Part shown: piece by piece, positions 1 to 5,056 of the stretch
Layout: every line of letters starts with the position of its first letter
Position numbering within the stretch: position 1 is the stretch's first letter
Assembly: GCA_017543165.1 (NCBI GenBank)
Contig: JAFYGL010000504.1
Span: forward strand, 1 to 5,056
Length of the DNA stretch: 5,056 bases
Reading direction: 5' to 3'
Source of the DNA: Victivallales bacterium
GTDB lineage: Bacteria > Verrucomicrobiota > Lentisphaeria > Oligosphaerales > Oligosphaeraceae
Made by a program: the position numbers and the translations under genes
Notes under the pieces: generated by a model
What the model was told of the DNA's origin: nothing
Database searches by the model: none
Seen by the model: only the letters and a program-made list of their open reading frames with translations

Positions 1-1
1 C

Positions 2-1549
2 ATGGACGACGGACTGGAGCACCCCCTCTACGGCCAGCGCTACTGGCCCCGCCTGCACAGGCCACGGGGCCTGCTGCATTTCCGCGAATCGGAGAACATC
101 CTGGTCTCGGGCATAACCATAATTGACCCGCCAAGCTACAACATCTGGGCGCTGGGATGCGACAATTGCGACTTCGTCGGCATTAAAATCAGGACGGATT
201 TGAAAGGGCCAAACAATGACGGCATCGACATTGACTGCTGCTCGAATGTGCGCATCACAGGATGCGACATCTCATGCAGCGATGATGCAATCGGCATTTT
301 CAGTGACATCAATACACTTGGCTACAACAAAACCTGCGAAGACATAGTTGTGTCGGACTGCAGAATACTGGCCACCTCAGATGGAATACGCATTGGCTAT
401 GTCGGGGACGGGGCGATACGCCGCGTTACCATAACAAACTGCATAATCCACGATACGATGATAGGCATTTCCATGATGACGGCCATCAGCCCTGACGACC
501 CGCGCGCTGTCTATATCAAATATGGTCCCGAAATAACCGGCGTCATTTTCAGCAACCTGGTCATAGATGCATTCCAGACCTTCAATTTCCAGGGTTCAAA
601 GACGCCGTCGGACACGCCACTGCCCATCAAGGGTTACATTGACCGTGTGTTTCTAAGGAACATTACCGCTACAGCCATGCGCGGCTCACTGCTCTCTGGT
701 GTGCCTGAAAGCCCGCTCCGCACTGTGGAGATATCAGGTTTGCATTTGACGTTGTCAGGAGAAATGGGCACGGACTTTCTGGAGAAGGTGCCTGAGCCAT
801 ACCCCACCTGGAGTGACCTGCCTTGGTCAGGCATACCCTGGCCGTTCTTCGCGCGCCATGCAAAGCGCATTATTCTACGGGACAGCACCATTGAATGGCG
901 CAACGCCACAGGCGACTGGCAACCTGAAATCGTGAAGTGCGACAAAGCAAATGCATCTTTGCGAAATGTCGAATCGCTGAATTTCCCCTGGAACGAATAT
1001 CAACTGAGAATGTATTTTGACGGAGCAAGCCAGAAAGTGCCACAAGTCAATTTGCCAGATGGCTTTGCAATACGCACCTTGCTGGACACTCCTAAGGACC
1101 GTGAGGCATACAATAAACTGCGCATTGCAGGAGGATTCGACTTCTGGAATGATGAGACTCTGGACAATTTCAAAATGAAATGTCTGATTCCAGACGGGCT
1201 TGTCGTAATTGAGGAAATTGGCAGTGGCAGGCTAGTAGCCTCCGCGACTGCAGAATATGCTGAACTTGAGGGAATGCAAGGCACACTGGGGTGGGTGATG
1301 ACCGACCCCGAATTCCGCGGCAAAGGGCTTTGCAAGGCCGTCTCCTGCGAGGCAGTCAAGCGTCTGGTTGCCGCAGGGCTTACAAAACTTTATCTTACAA
1401 CTGACGACTTCAGGATTCCTGCCATCGCCGTATATTTGAAGTTGAAATGGAGGCCTTGGATTTTCCGAAAGAATATGAAGGAAAGATGGGAACGCATTTG
1501 CGGTCGTCTGGGCTATGACCTCGCGGACGCATATAATCTATACCCATAA
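2..1549 (+). CDS. GH28-like beta-helix / GNAT acetyltransferase fusion protein, 5' partial
   Basis: 515 codons are visible. Residues about 1-300 form a right-handed beta-helix of the polygalacturonase (GH28) type, with repeated rungs such as ENILVSGITI, SNVRITGCDI, RRVTITNCII and KRIILRDSTI. GH28 landmarks are NNDGID (71-76, for NTDG) and SDDAI (93-97, for the paired catalytic Asp). The usual G-H-G reads S-D-G (126-128) and the usual R-I-K reads S-M-M (157-159), so pectin hydrolysis is uncertain. After a linker, residues about 355-505 are a GNAT domain: a strand GTLGWVMTDPE, the acetyl-CoA loop RGKGLC (439-444), and AIAVYLKLKW (474-483) with Tyr478 in the usual general-acid position. The window opens at a point matching the IDGxGxxYW region of GH28, so roughly 100-150 N-terminal residues, including any signal peptide, lie upstream. 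The Met at position 2 is probably internal. The fusion is read directly from one uninterrupted frame; substrates of both domains are unknown. Confidence 0.88.
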   Translation: MDDGLEHPLYGQRYWPRLHRPRGLLHFRESENILVSGITIIDPPSYNIWALGCDNCDFVGIKIRTDLKGPNNDGIDIDCCSNVRITGCDISCSDDAIGIFSDINTLGYNKTCEDIVVSDCRILATSDGIRIGYVGDGAIRRVTITNCIIHDTMIGISMMTAISPDDPRAVYIKYGPEITGVIFSNLVIDAFQTFNFQGSKTPSDTPLPIKGYIDRVFLRNITATAMRGSLLSGVPESPLRTVEISGLHLTLSGEMGTDFLEKVPEPYPTWSDLPWSGIPWPFFARHAKRIILRDSTIEWRNATGDWQPEIVKCDKANASLRNVESLNFPWNEYQLRMYFDGASQKVPQVNLPDGFAIRTLLDTPKDREAYNKLRIAGGFDFWNDETLDNFKMKCLIPDGLVVIEEIGSGRLVASATAEYAELEGMQGTLGWVMTDPEFRGKGLCKAVSCEAVKRLVAAGLTKLYLTTDDFRIPAIAVYLKLKWRPWIFRKNMKERWERICGRLGYDLADAYNLYP

Positions 1550-1593
1550 AGGGAATATAGCGTTTACGAAATATGGCAACTAAAGGTGCGCAG

Positions 1594-1633
1594 ATGGCAA
1601 AAAACACATGACACATGGAGTGTTTTTTGCCAT
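1594..1633. repeat. Perfect 14-bp inverted repeat between the two large genes
   Basis: The arms ATGGCAAAAAACAC (1594-1607) and GTGTTTTTTGCCAT (1620-1633) are exact reverse complements around a 12-base loop. The arms carry A6 and T6 runs, which could serve as terminator tracts in either direction, but the GC-containing part inside those runs is only 3 bp and no T-run follows the right arm. It may be a weak or bidirectional terminator for the GH28-GNAT gene, 44 bases after its stop codon, or an operator for the next gene. The repeat is seen directly; its function is inferred. Confidence 0.6.
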
Positions 1634-1638
1634 AAAGA

Positions 1639-1668
1639 TTGGTTAAATCCCATTGGATGGTATATAGT
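1639..1668 (+). promoter_or_regulatory. Candidate promoter for the repeat protein gene (weak)
   Basis: TTGGTT (1639-1644) and TATAGT (1663-1668) are separated by 18 bases. The -10 element matches consensus at 5 of 6 positions and the -35 element at only 3 of 6. It lies just after the inverted repeat and 70 bases before the preferred start codon, which would make the downstream gene independently transcribed. AT-rich intergenic DNA often gives such matches by chance. Confidence 0.25.
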
Positions 1669-1678
1669 AATCATCGCA

Positions 1679-1696
1679 TTCCAGTGCTTACTGGAA
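1679..1696 (+). promoter_or_regulatory. 7-bp hairpin in the 5' leader of the repeat protein gene
   Basis: TTCCAGT and ACTGGAA form a perfect 7-bp stem with a GCTT loop, ending 42 bases before the preferred start at 1739. Position and perfection suggest an mRNA leader hairpin or a small dyad operator. No known family is recognised. Confidence 0.4.
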
Positions 1697-1728
1697 ACGG
1701 AATGAATACATTGTGCAATTATGGGAAC

Positions 1729-1741
1729 TGAGGTCAATATG
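1729..1741 (+). promoter_or_regulatory. Ribosome binding site that selects the start at 1739
   Basis: TGAGG (1729-1733) lies 5 bases before the ATG at 1739. The alternative in-frame ATG at 1721 has no comparable Shine-Dalgarno sequence at a workable distance, and an in-frame TGA at 1703-1705 rules out any longer start. The TGA at 1729-1731 within this site is also the stop codon of a 9-codon mini-ORF beginning at 1702. Confidence 0.6.
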
Positions 1742-4510
1742 CGCCGGGAGCAGGTGAAATATGAAGTCAAGGGAAGTCTTCGTGTGACAGAGGCATGCGT
1801 TTTCCCAGAAGGCGTGCATGGATACAGGAACGTCTTTTTGCTGGCGAATGCCGCTTCTGATGAGGCCTGGAATATTGCTGGCATTGATGGCACCATTGGC
1901 TCTCATAAATTGCTCGCCGAACAACGTGGCGAGGAAGGCGTGGCTGGAATGTATGTGTCGCGTATTGAGGCGAATGACAGCATTTCAACTGGCGGTGCCG
2001 CAAGTGTCAGCGGCAGTGGCAACATCGCGTTCATAAGCGGTTTTGGCACTGTTAAGTTGAATGGAATGGAGGAAGCGCCTTTGTGCGTCGAAGGGCGCAT
2101 TTCCCTCTGGAGGGAGAATGAGTTTGGTTTGTTCAGCAGCTACGCGGGAAAAGAGAACATCTCTATTTCCACAGTTGTTTTTGACTATGGGAACGACAGC
2201 ACCTTGACCATTGCCAGCGGCAAGAGGCAGGAATTAGGCGAGAATTTCACCATAAAGGCAAACGCTGGCGACACAAGCCTGAATGCATCCAACTGCCAGT
2301 TGGCCGATGTGCTGGGATATGGCAACGTGACATTGGACGGAAGCCGCGCTGGCTCAATTGTCGGCGGCCAAATGCAGGAGGCAAAGAGCAGCGTAAAGAC
2401 ATTTACGGAAAGGCGCCAGACCAGAGAGGTCTATGAGTTTCCTTATATGCCATACTACATGCTTCATGACGAGGAGCATGTCCTGAAGGAGAAGCACAGC
2501 AGCAAGCGGCTTGCCTATGGAACGCTGAAACTGCGCAATGGCAGCCTTGTCTGCAATGTGAGTGGCTACAAGACCGTGTGCATGGAAGGCTCCATTGTTG
2601 AAGGGGACATCACTGGCGGCAGTCTGCAAAGCAGCCGTTCTTTCAATGAGGATGTTGCGCAGTCTGGCTATGTTCTTTACATTGACAAGGGTTCTTCGGC
2701 AGAGGCGGTGACATTGGCAAAATCAAGCACTGGCAGCATTAAAATAAGCGGTGGCGCACAAGTGCAGGGGCGAGTTTCTGGATATGAGAAAGTCACTGTA
2801 TCCAATGCAATTTGCGGTGATTTGTCCTGGGCGGTGGAGGACGAGGTCATGGGGTTGCAGAATGGTCGCTATTCCTACCGCAAAAACATAAAATACTCCC
2901 ATGATTGCGCTGACATAAACGAGAAATCCGAATATAGTGCGGTTCATGGCGGCAGCATCAGCGTCAGCAATTCAAATGTGGGAAACATCACTGGCTACAG
3001 CAAAGTGACGGTGATATCCTCGCAGGTAGGCGGCATTGCACAGGACATGCTGGCAAGCGAGATGAAGAACAGCAGTTATGGCTATTGTTGCCAACGCCCA
3101 GTTTATGCGGCATCAACGGATGCCGAGGCGTATGCCATGGCGGCAAACTATGCAGCCAGCGACTTCTTGTTCTGCACTCCGAATGTAATAGAGGCCGCCA
3201 GTGGAAAGCTGAAGCTGCTTGAAGCAAGTGTCAGTGGCGGTATAACAGGGTATGCCAATGTGAGCGCGGAAGGTGGCAGCATAGATGGTGGAATACGCGG
3301 CGGTCGCCATTCCAGCAAGGCCGCCATGGAGAGAACTTCGCTGATGGGAAGCCTGTCCCTGAAGAATTTGGATTTTGGCGGTGACATATCTGGATACTAC
3401 TCAGTTAAGATGCAGGGCGTCACTGCCATGGAAAGCTCCATTTTCATGGGAGAGCATACAGTAAAGGCAGAGGAAGATGTGGATAAACTGGCAGGCACTG
3501 TTTCCTTGAAGGACTGTATGCTGGGGGGCACGGTTTACTTGCCTTCGTCCATTACGCTGGATAATTCCACTTTGGGTGCACTGGATTGCGCCGTGTCTGG
3601 CAAGACGCTTTCGCAGGTGACGATGAAGGACAGCTGGATAAGCGGCGATGTGACGGGCAATGTGAGCATTTCATTCAGCGGAGAGTGCGGCATTGAGGGC
3701 GGAGTGGCTTGTGGCTCGGGCAATGACAAGCTGACGGTGAAGAAAGGGGCAGCACTGACGTTGGCAGGCAATGTGGATTTGGGCGAAGGCAAGAACCTGA
3801 TCGAGGTCCAGAAGAATGCCTGCCTGAAAATGACAGGTGATTGGCAGGTGCAGGACGGCGATGCGCTGAGGTTGGATGGCGAACTGCTTTTGCTTGGTCA
3901 AGCCACCTCAATTTGGAATAACGACTGCATAAAAGGCACTGGCAGGCTTTGCCTGGAGAGCCAGGCATGGGATGGTTGGTCATGGAGGATGAATACCTTC
4001 AAGGGAACCGCATACGATATAGGCGAGCACGATGTGGCGCAGTTCTTCCAGGGCGCGGCTGCTGAAAGCGGGGACAATTCCATCGCTGGCGCCGTTGACC
4101 TGCTGGATTGGATGAAGGGCGAAAACACTAGGAATGGCTGGCTTTGCGGCAAGGAGAATGTGTACCACATCATGAACGAGGCCACTTCACGCGCTGACTG
4201 GATACACTATGACCCATATCCAATCTGGGACATCGTGTATTGGCACAGATATTTCATCGACAAGGAAGACTGCTTTTCATTGAAACTGGAGGATGCGCTG
4301 GCAGAAGGATATAGCAGGCTGGAATTCTCCGACAATGTGAATGTCTATGTTTTCGGGGACAGGTGGTTCGACGTGCTAGACCGCGGCGAGGGAATGGCAT
4401 TGGATGAACTTTGCGAAAGGCATGCAGGCGACACGGACGTCAGTATTTTTGTGGCCGTCAGCGGCGAAAAGTTTGCCAAGCCAGATACATACACCGTCAC
4501 GCTGGCGTGA
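1739..4510 (+). CDS. Large modular beta-helix-like repeat protein, function unknown
   Basis: 923 residues from ATG 1739; the alternative ATG at 1721 adds six residues, and residue numbers here count from 1721. No named family is recognised with certainty. At least seven degenerate modules have the form (S/T)GYxxVxxxxSxxGxIxGG: SGFGTV 106, LGYGNV 198, SGYKTV 281, SGYEKV 353, TGYSKV 424, TGYANV 509 and SGYYSV 557. HGYRNV at 33 may be an eighth, and more degenerate copies continue to about 660. Inserts between modules vary and can be tyrosine-rich, for example YEFPYMPYYM near 238-247. Residues 665-710 have short beta repeats (GSGNDKLTV, GEGKNLIEV). The last 80 residues (KEDCFSLKL to TYTVTLA) resemble a pre-peptidase C-terminal beta-sandwich, a tentative reading. 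The architecture suggests a surface or secreted structural protein, yet the N-terminus (MRREQVKYEVKGS) is polar with no signal peptide, no autotransporter barrel is seen, and about 20 cysteines are present. Confidence 0.85.
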   Translation: MRREQVKYEVKGSLRVTEACVFPEGVHGYRNVFLLANAASDEAWNIAGIDGTIGSHKLLAEQRGEEGVAGMYVSRIEANDSISTGGAASVSGSGNIAFISGFGTVKLNGMEEAPLCVEGRISLWRENEFGLFSSYAGKENISISTVVFDYGNDSTLTIASGKRQELGENFTIKANAGDTSLNASNCQLADVLGYGNVTLDGSRAGSIVGGQMQEAKSSVKTFTERRQTREVYEFPYMPYYMLHDEEHVLKEKHSSKRLAYGTLKLRNGSLVCNVSGYKTVCMEGSIVEGDITGGSLQSSRSFNEDVAQSGYVLYIDKGSSAEAVTLAKSSTGSIKISGGAQVQGRVSGYEKVTVSNAICGDLSWAVEDEVMGLQNGRYSYRKNIKYSHDCADINEKSEYSAVHGGSISVSNSNVGNITGYSKVTVISSQVGGIAQDMLASEMKNSSYGYCCQRPVYAASTDAEAYAMAANYAASDFLFCTPNVIEAASGKLKLLEASVSGGITGYANVSAEGGSIDGGIRGGRHSSKAAMERTSLMGSLSLKNLDFGGDISGYYSVKMQGVTAMESSIFMGEHTVKAEEDVDKLAGTVSLKDCMLGGTVYLPSSITLDNSTLGALDCAVSGKTLSQVTMKDSWISGDVTGNVSISFSGECGIEGGVACGSGNDKLTVKKGAALTLAGNVDLGEGKNLIEVQKNACLKMTGDWQVQDGDALRLDGELLLLGQATSIWNNDCIKGTGRLCLESQAWDGWSWRMNTFKGTAYDIGEHDVAQFFQGAAAESGDNSIAGAVDLLDWMKGENTRNGWLCGKENVYHIMNEATSRADWIHYDPYPIWDIVYWHRYFIDKEDCFSLKLEDALAEGYSRLEFSDNVNVYVFGDRWFDVLDRGEGMALDELCERHAGDTDVSIFVAVSGEKFAKPDTYTVTLA
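2036..3451 (+). repeat. Protein-level module array within the large repeat protein
   Basis: Module cores begin at about 2036, 2312, 2561, 2777, 2990, 3245 and 3389, with spacings of 92, 83, 72, 71, 85 and 48 residues. Each typically has a G(S/T)LxL strand, a VxGxISGYxxV turn and strand, then GxIxGG. The copies are well diverged at DNA level, so this is an old repeat conserved as protein structure and not a recent tandem duplication. The most regular pair is SGYKTVCMEG followed by DITGG (281-300) and TGYANVSAEG followed by GIRGG (509-528). The pattern fits stacked coils of a beta-helix, which is inferred from sequence alone. Confidence 0.7.
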
Positions 4511-4515
4511 GCTTC

Positions 4516-4553
4516 GTGGGCAGTGGGCAGTGGACAGTGGACAGTGGACAGTG
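4516..4553 (+). repeat. Heptanucleotide tandem repeat (GTGGRCA)x5
   Basis: Five consecutive 7-bp units run from 4516 to 4550: two GTGGGCA then three GTGGACA, followed by a partial GTG. It starts 6 bases after the stop codon of the large repeat protein. Short heptameric arrays of this kind are found dispersed between genes in several phyla, comparable to the STRR repeats of cyanobacteria. The unit is not a multiple of three, which fits an untranslated position. Confidence 0.85.
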
Positions 4554-4606
4554 CGGGGTGAAAGCCTCGCGTTAAGAAGGCATGACTATCCCAATACGAT
4601 TCAATC

Positions 4607-4726
4607 TTTTAACGCAGAGGCGCAGAGGCGCAGAGTTTTTTTATTGTGTCCCATGAGTCAGAACAAGAATTATGCCTGTCAATGAATAAAGCAAACAATA
4701 AAAATCTTTGGGTCTCTGCGTTAAAA
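4607..4726. repeat. 120-bp inverted-repeat element with internal CGCAGAGG tandem
   Basis: TTTTAACGCAGAG at 4607-4619 is repeated in exact reverse complement at 4714-4726, giving 13-bp termini around about 94 bases. The left end runs into a tandem of CGCAGAGG, two full copies and one 7-base copy (4613-4635), followed by T7. AACGCAGAG(G/A)CGCAGAG sequences are familiar as dispersed intergenic repeats in many bacterial genomes, and their false translation NAEAQRR turns up in spurious proteins. It may be a small non-autonomous element or the remains of one. No target-site duplication is obvious. Confidence 0.65.
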
Positions 4727-4790
4727 ACGCTCTGTTTCGGCAATGTGTTGCCAGGCGTTTATAATTGGCAACACATTGCCGAAACAGAGC
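4723..4790 (-). terminator. Perfect 25-bp hairpin with leftward T-tract, probable terminator
   Basis: The arms at 4729-4753 and 4766-4790 are exact reverse complements over 25 bases with a 12-base loop. Read on the minus strand, the stem is followed by G then TTTTT (4727-4723), as expected for an intrinsic terminator of leftward transcription. It lies 135 bases past the stop of the leftward frame ending at 4925. Read on the plus strand no T-run follows, so it would not act as a standard terminator for the large repeat protein gene. The stem is much longer than usual for terminators, so a mobile or regulatory palindrome is an alternative. Confidence 0.5.
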
Positions 4791-4888
4791 CAAATATAAT
4801 TGGTTGAACTTTTATCGTAACAGAGGACAGGCGATGAAAAAAAATCTCATAGCCTATTGCCTTTGTCAAAAAAGTATGTTATAATTGG
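4760..4888 (+). repeat. Three copies of TATAATTGG
   Basis: TATAATTGG occurs at 4760-4768 (spanning the loop and right arm of the 25-bp hairpin), 4795-4803 and 4880-4888. Three exact 9-mers within 129 bases are more than expected by chance even in AT-rich DNA. Each contains a perfect -10 hexamer; only the third has a convincing -35 partner. Confidence 0.55.
4857..4885 (+). promoter_or_regulatory. Sigma70-type promoter with extended -10, rightward
   Basis: TTGCCT (4857-4862), a 17-base spacer, then TATAAT (4880-4885), with TG at 4877-4878 giving an extended -10 (TGTTATAAT). This is the best promoter match in the window. Transcription would start near 4892 and enter the end of the opposite-strand reading frame, so its product could be an antisense or small RNA, or a short peptide mRNA beginning at ATG 4912. 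Confidence 0.4.
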
Positions 4889-4924
4889 CTCGACTAATGA
4901 GGAAAACGCGGATGCTAGAAAACT

Positions 4925-5056
4925 TCAAGCCATTTTATTTGAATAACCGTTGCGCTTCAGCAATCTCACAGCAACCTGCTGATTTATAGTTCTTCCTGTT
5001 GTTTCTGAAGGGTAGAGAACTCCCTTTTTTCTTTTCTCAAATCGTCTTTTTTTCAC
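4925..5056 (-). CDS. C-terminal fragment of an unrecognised leftward gene, partial
   Basis: 43 codons open to the window edge and ending in TGA (4927-4925). The visible protein is very basic at first (KKRRFEKRKKG) and ends INQQVAVRLLKRNGYSNKMA. The segment NQQVAVRLLKRNGY resembles helix 1 of response-regulator receiver domains (typically NQxVAxxLLxxxGY), but the Asp-Asp/Glu-Asp pair that should precede it is absent and the protein ends where the domain would continue. It could be a genuine C-terminus of another family, a decayed remnant, or a chance frame. The probable leftward terminator at 4790-4723 supports a leftward transcript. Confidence 0.35.
   Translation of the reverse strand: MKKRRFEKRKKGVLYPSETTGRTINQQVAVRLLKRNGYSNKMA

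Larger units (their letters stand above)
4511..4924. other. Repeat-rich, probably non-coding intergenic region
   Basis: No reading frame here has believable protein features. The stretch after about 4600 is visibly richer in A and T than the genes. It holds the heptanucleotide repeat, the CGCAGAGG repeat and its inverted partner, the 25-bp hairpin, and the TATAATTGG copies, listed separately. If the leftward frame at 4925-5056 is real, this is the gap between two convergent genes. Confidence 0.65.

Noticed and set aside
634..945. Minus-strand frames opposite the GH28-GNAT gene (also around 1000-1359)
   Set aside because: They are antisense shadows of a well-supported coding frame and show no domain or motif of their own.
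1532..1537. TATAAT near the end of the GH28-GNAT gene as a promoter
   Set aside because: No -35 element lies at a workable distance; the nearest TTG sequence is about 28 bases upstream.
1721..1738. ATG 1721 as the start of the large repeat protein
   Set aside because: It lacks a well-placed ribosome binding site, while ATG 1739 has TGAGG five bases upstream. It remains possible and changes only six residues.
3713..3790. GSGNDKL and GEGKNL as RTX calcium-binding repeats
   Set aside because: Only isolated partial matches to GGxGxDxUx are present, without the tandem nonapeptide array that defines RTX proteins.
4404..4685. 93-codon rightward frame starting inside the end of the large repeat protein gene
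   Set aside because: It overlaps the real gene out of frame and then translates the heptamer and CGCAGAGG repeats; its FNAEAQRRR segment is a typical false translation of that dispersed repeat.
4511..4790. CRISPR array
   Set aside because: Repeat units are 7-9 bp and directly tandem or singly inverted; there are no 25-40 bp repeats separated by unique spacers.
5008..5030. AAGGG...CCCTT stem followed by a T-run as a rightward terminator
   Set aside because: The stem is only five bp, and the T-runs are the complement of AAA/AAG lysine codons in the leftward frame, which explains them better.

Overview
The window reads as a fragment of a Gram-negative bacterial chromosome rich in carbohydrate-active and beta-helical proteins. 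My best guess is the PVC group (Lentisphaerae/Victivallis-like, or Kiritimatiellae). That guess is inference, based on a GH28-type beta-helix enzyme, a large beta-helical repeat protein with a pre-peptidase-like C-terminus, and an intergenic region full of short dispersed repeats. No rRNA, tRNA, CRISPR array, transposase or recombinase gene is visible.

Layout. (1) Positions 2-1549, plus strand: the 3' part of a gene whose start lies upstream of the window. It encodes a right-handed beta-helix related to family GH28 polygalacturonases, fused in frame to a C-terminal GNAT acetyltransferase domain. (2) Positions 1550-1738: a 189-base gap with a perfect 14-bp inverted repeat, a weak promoter candidate, a 7-bp hairpin, and a 9-codon mini-ORF that ends inside the ribosome binding site of the next gene. 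(3) Positions 1739-4510, plus strand: a 923-residue protein built from at least seven degenerate copies of a beta-helical module (core S/T-G-Y-x-x-V) separated by variable inserts. A glycine-rich stretch and a C-terminal domain that looks like a beta-sandwich follow. No signal peptide is visible. (4) Positions 4511-4924: an AT-rich, probably non-coding region holding a heptanucleotide tandem repeat, an 8-bp tandem repeat inside a 120-bp inverted repeat, a perfect 25-bp hairpin that resembles a leftward terminator, three copies of TATAATTGG, and a good sigma70-type promoter match. (5) Positions 4925-5056, minus strand: the last 43 codons of a possible leftward reading frame that runs off the window.

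The two large genes are same-strand neighbours, but the gap and the inverted repeat suggest separate transcription. Nothing shows that they work together. The features most worth following are the GH28-GNAT fusion, the module architecture of the large repeat protein, and the layered repeats downstream of it.
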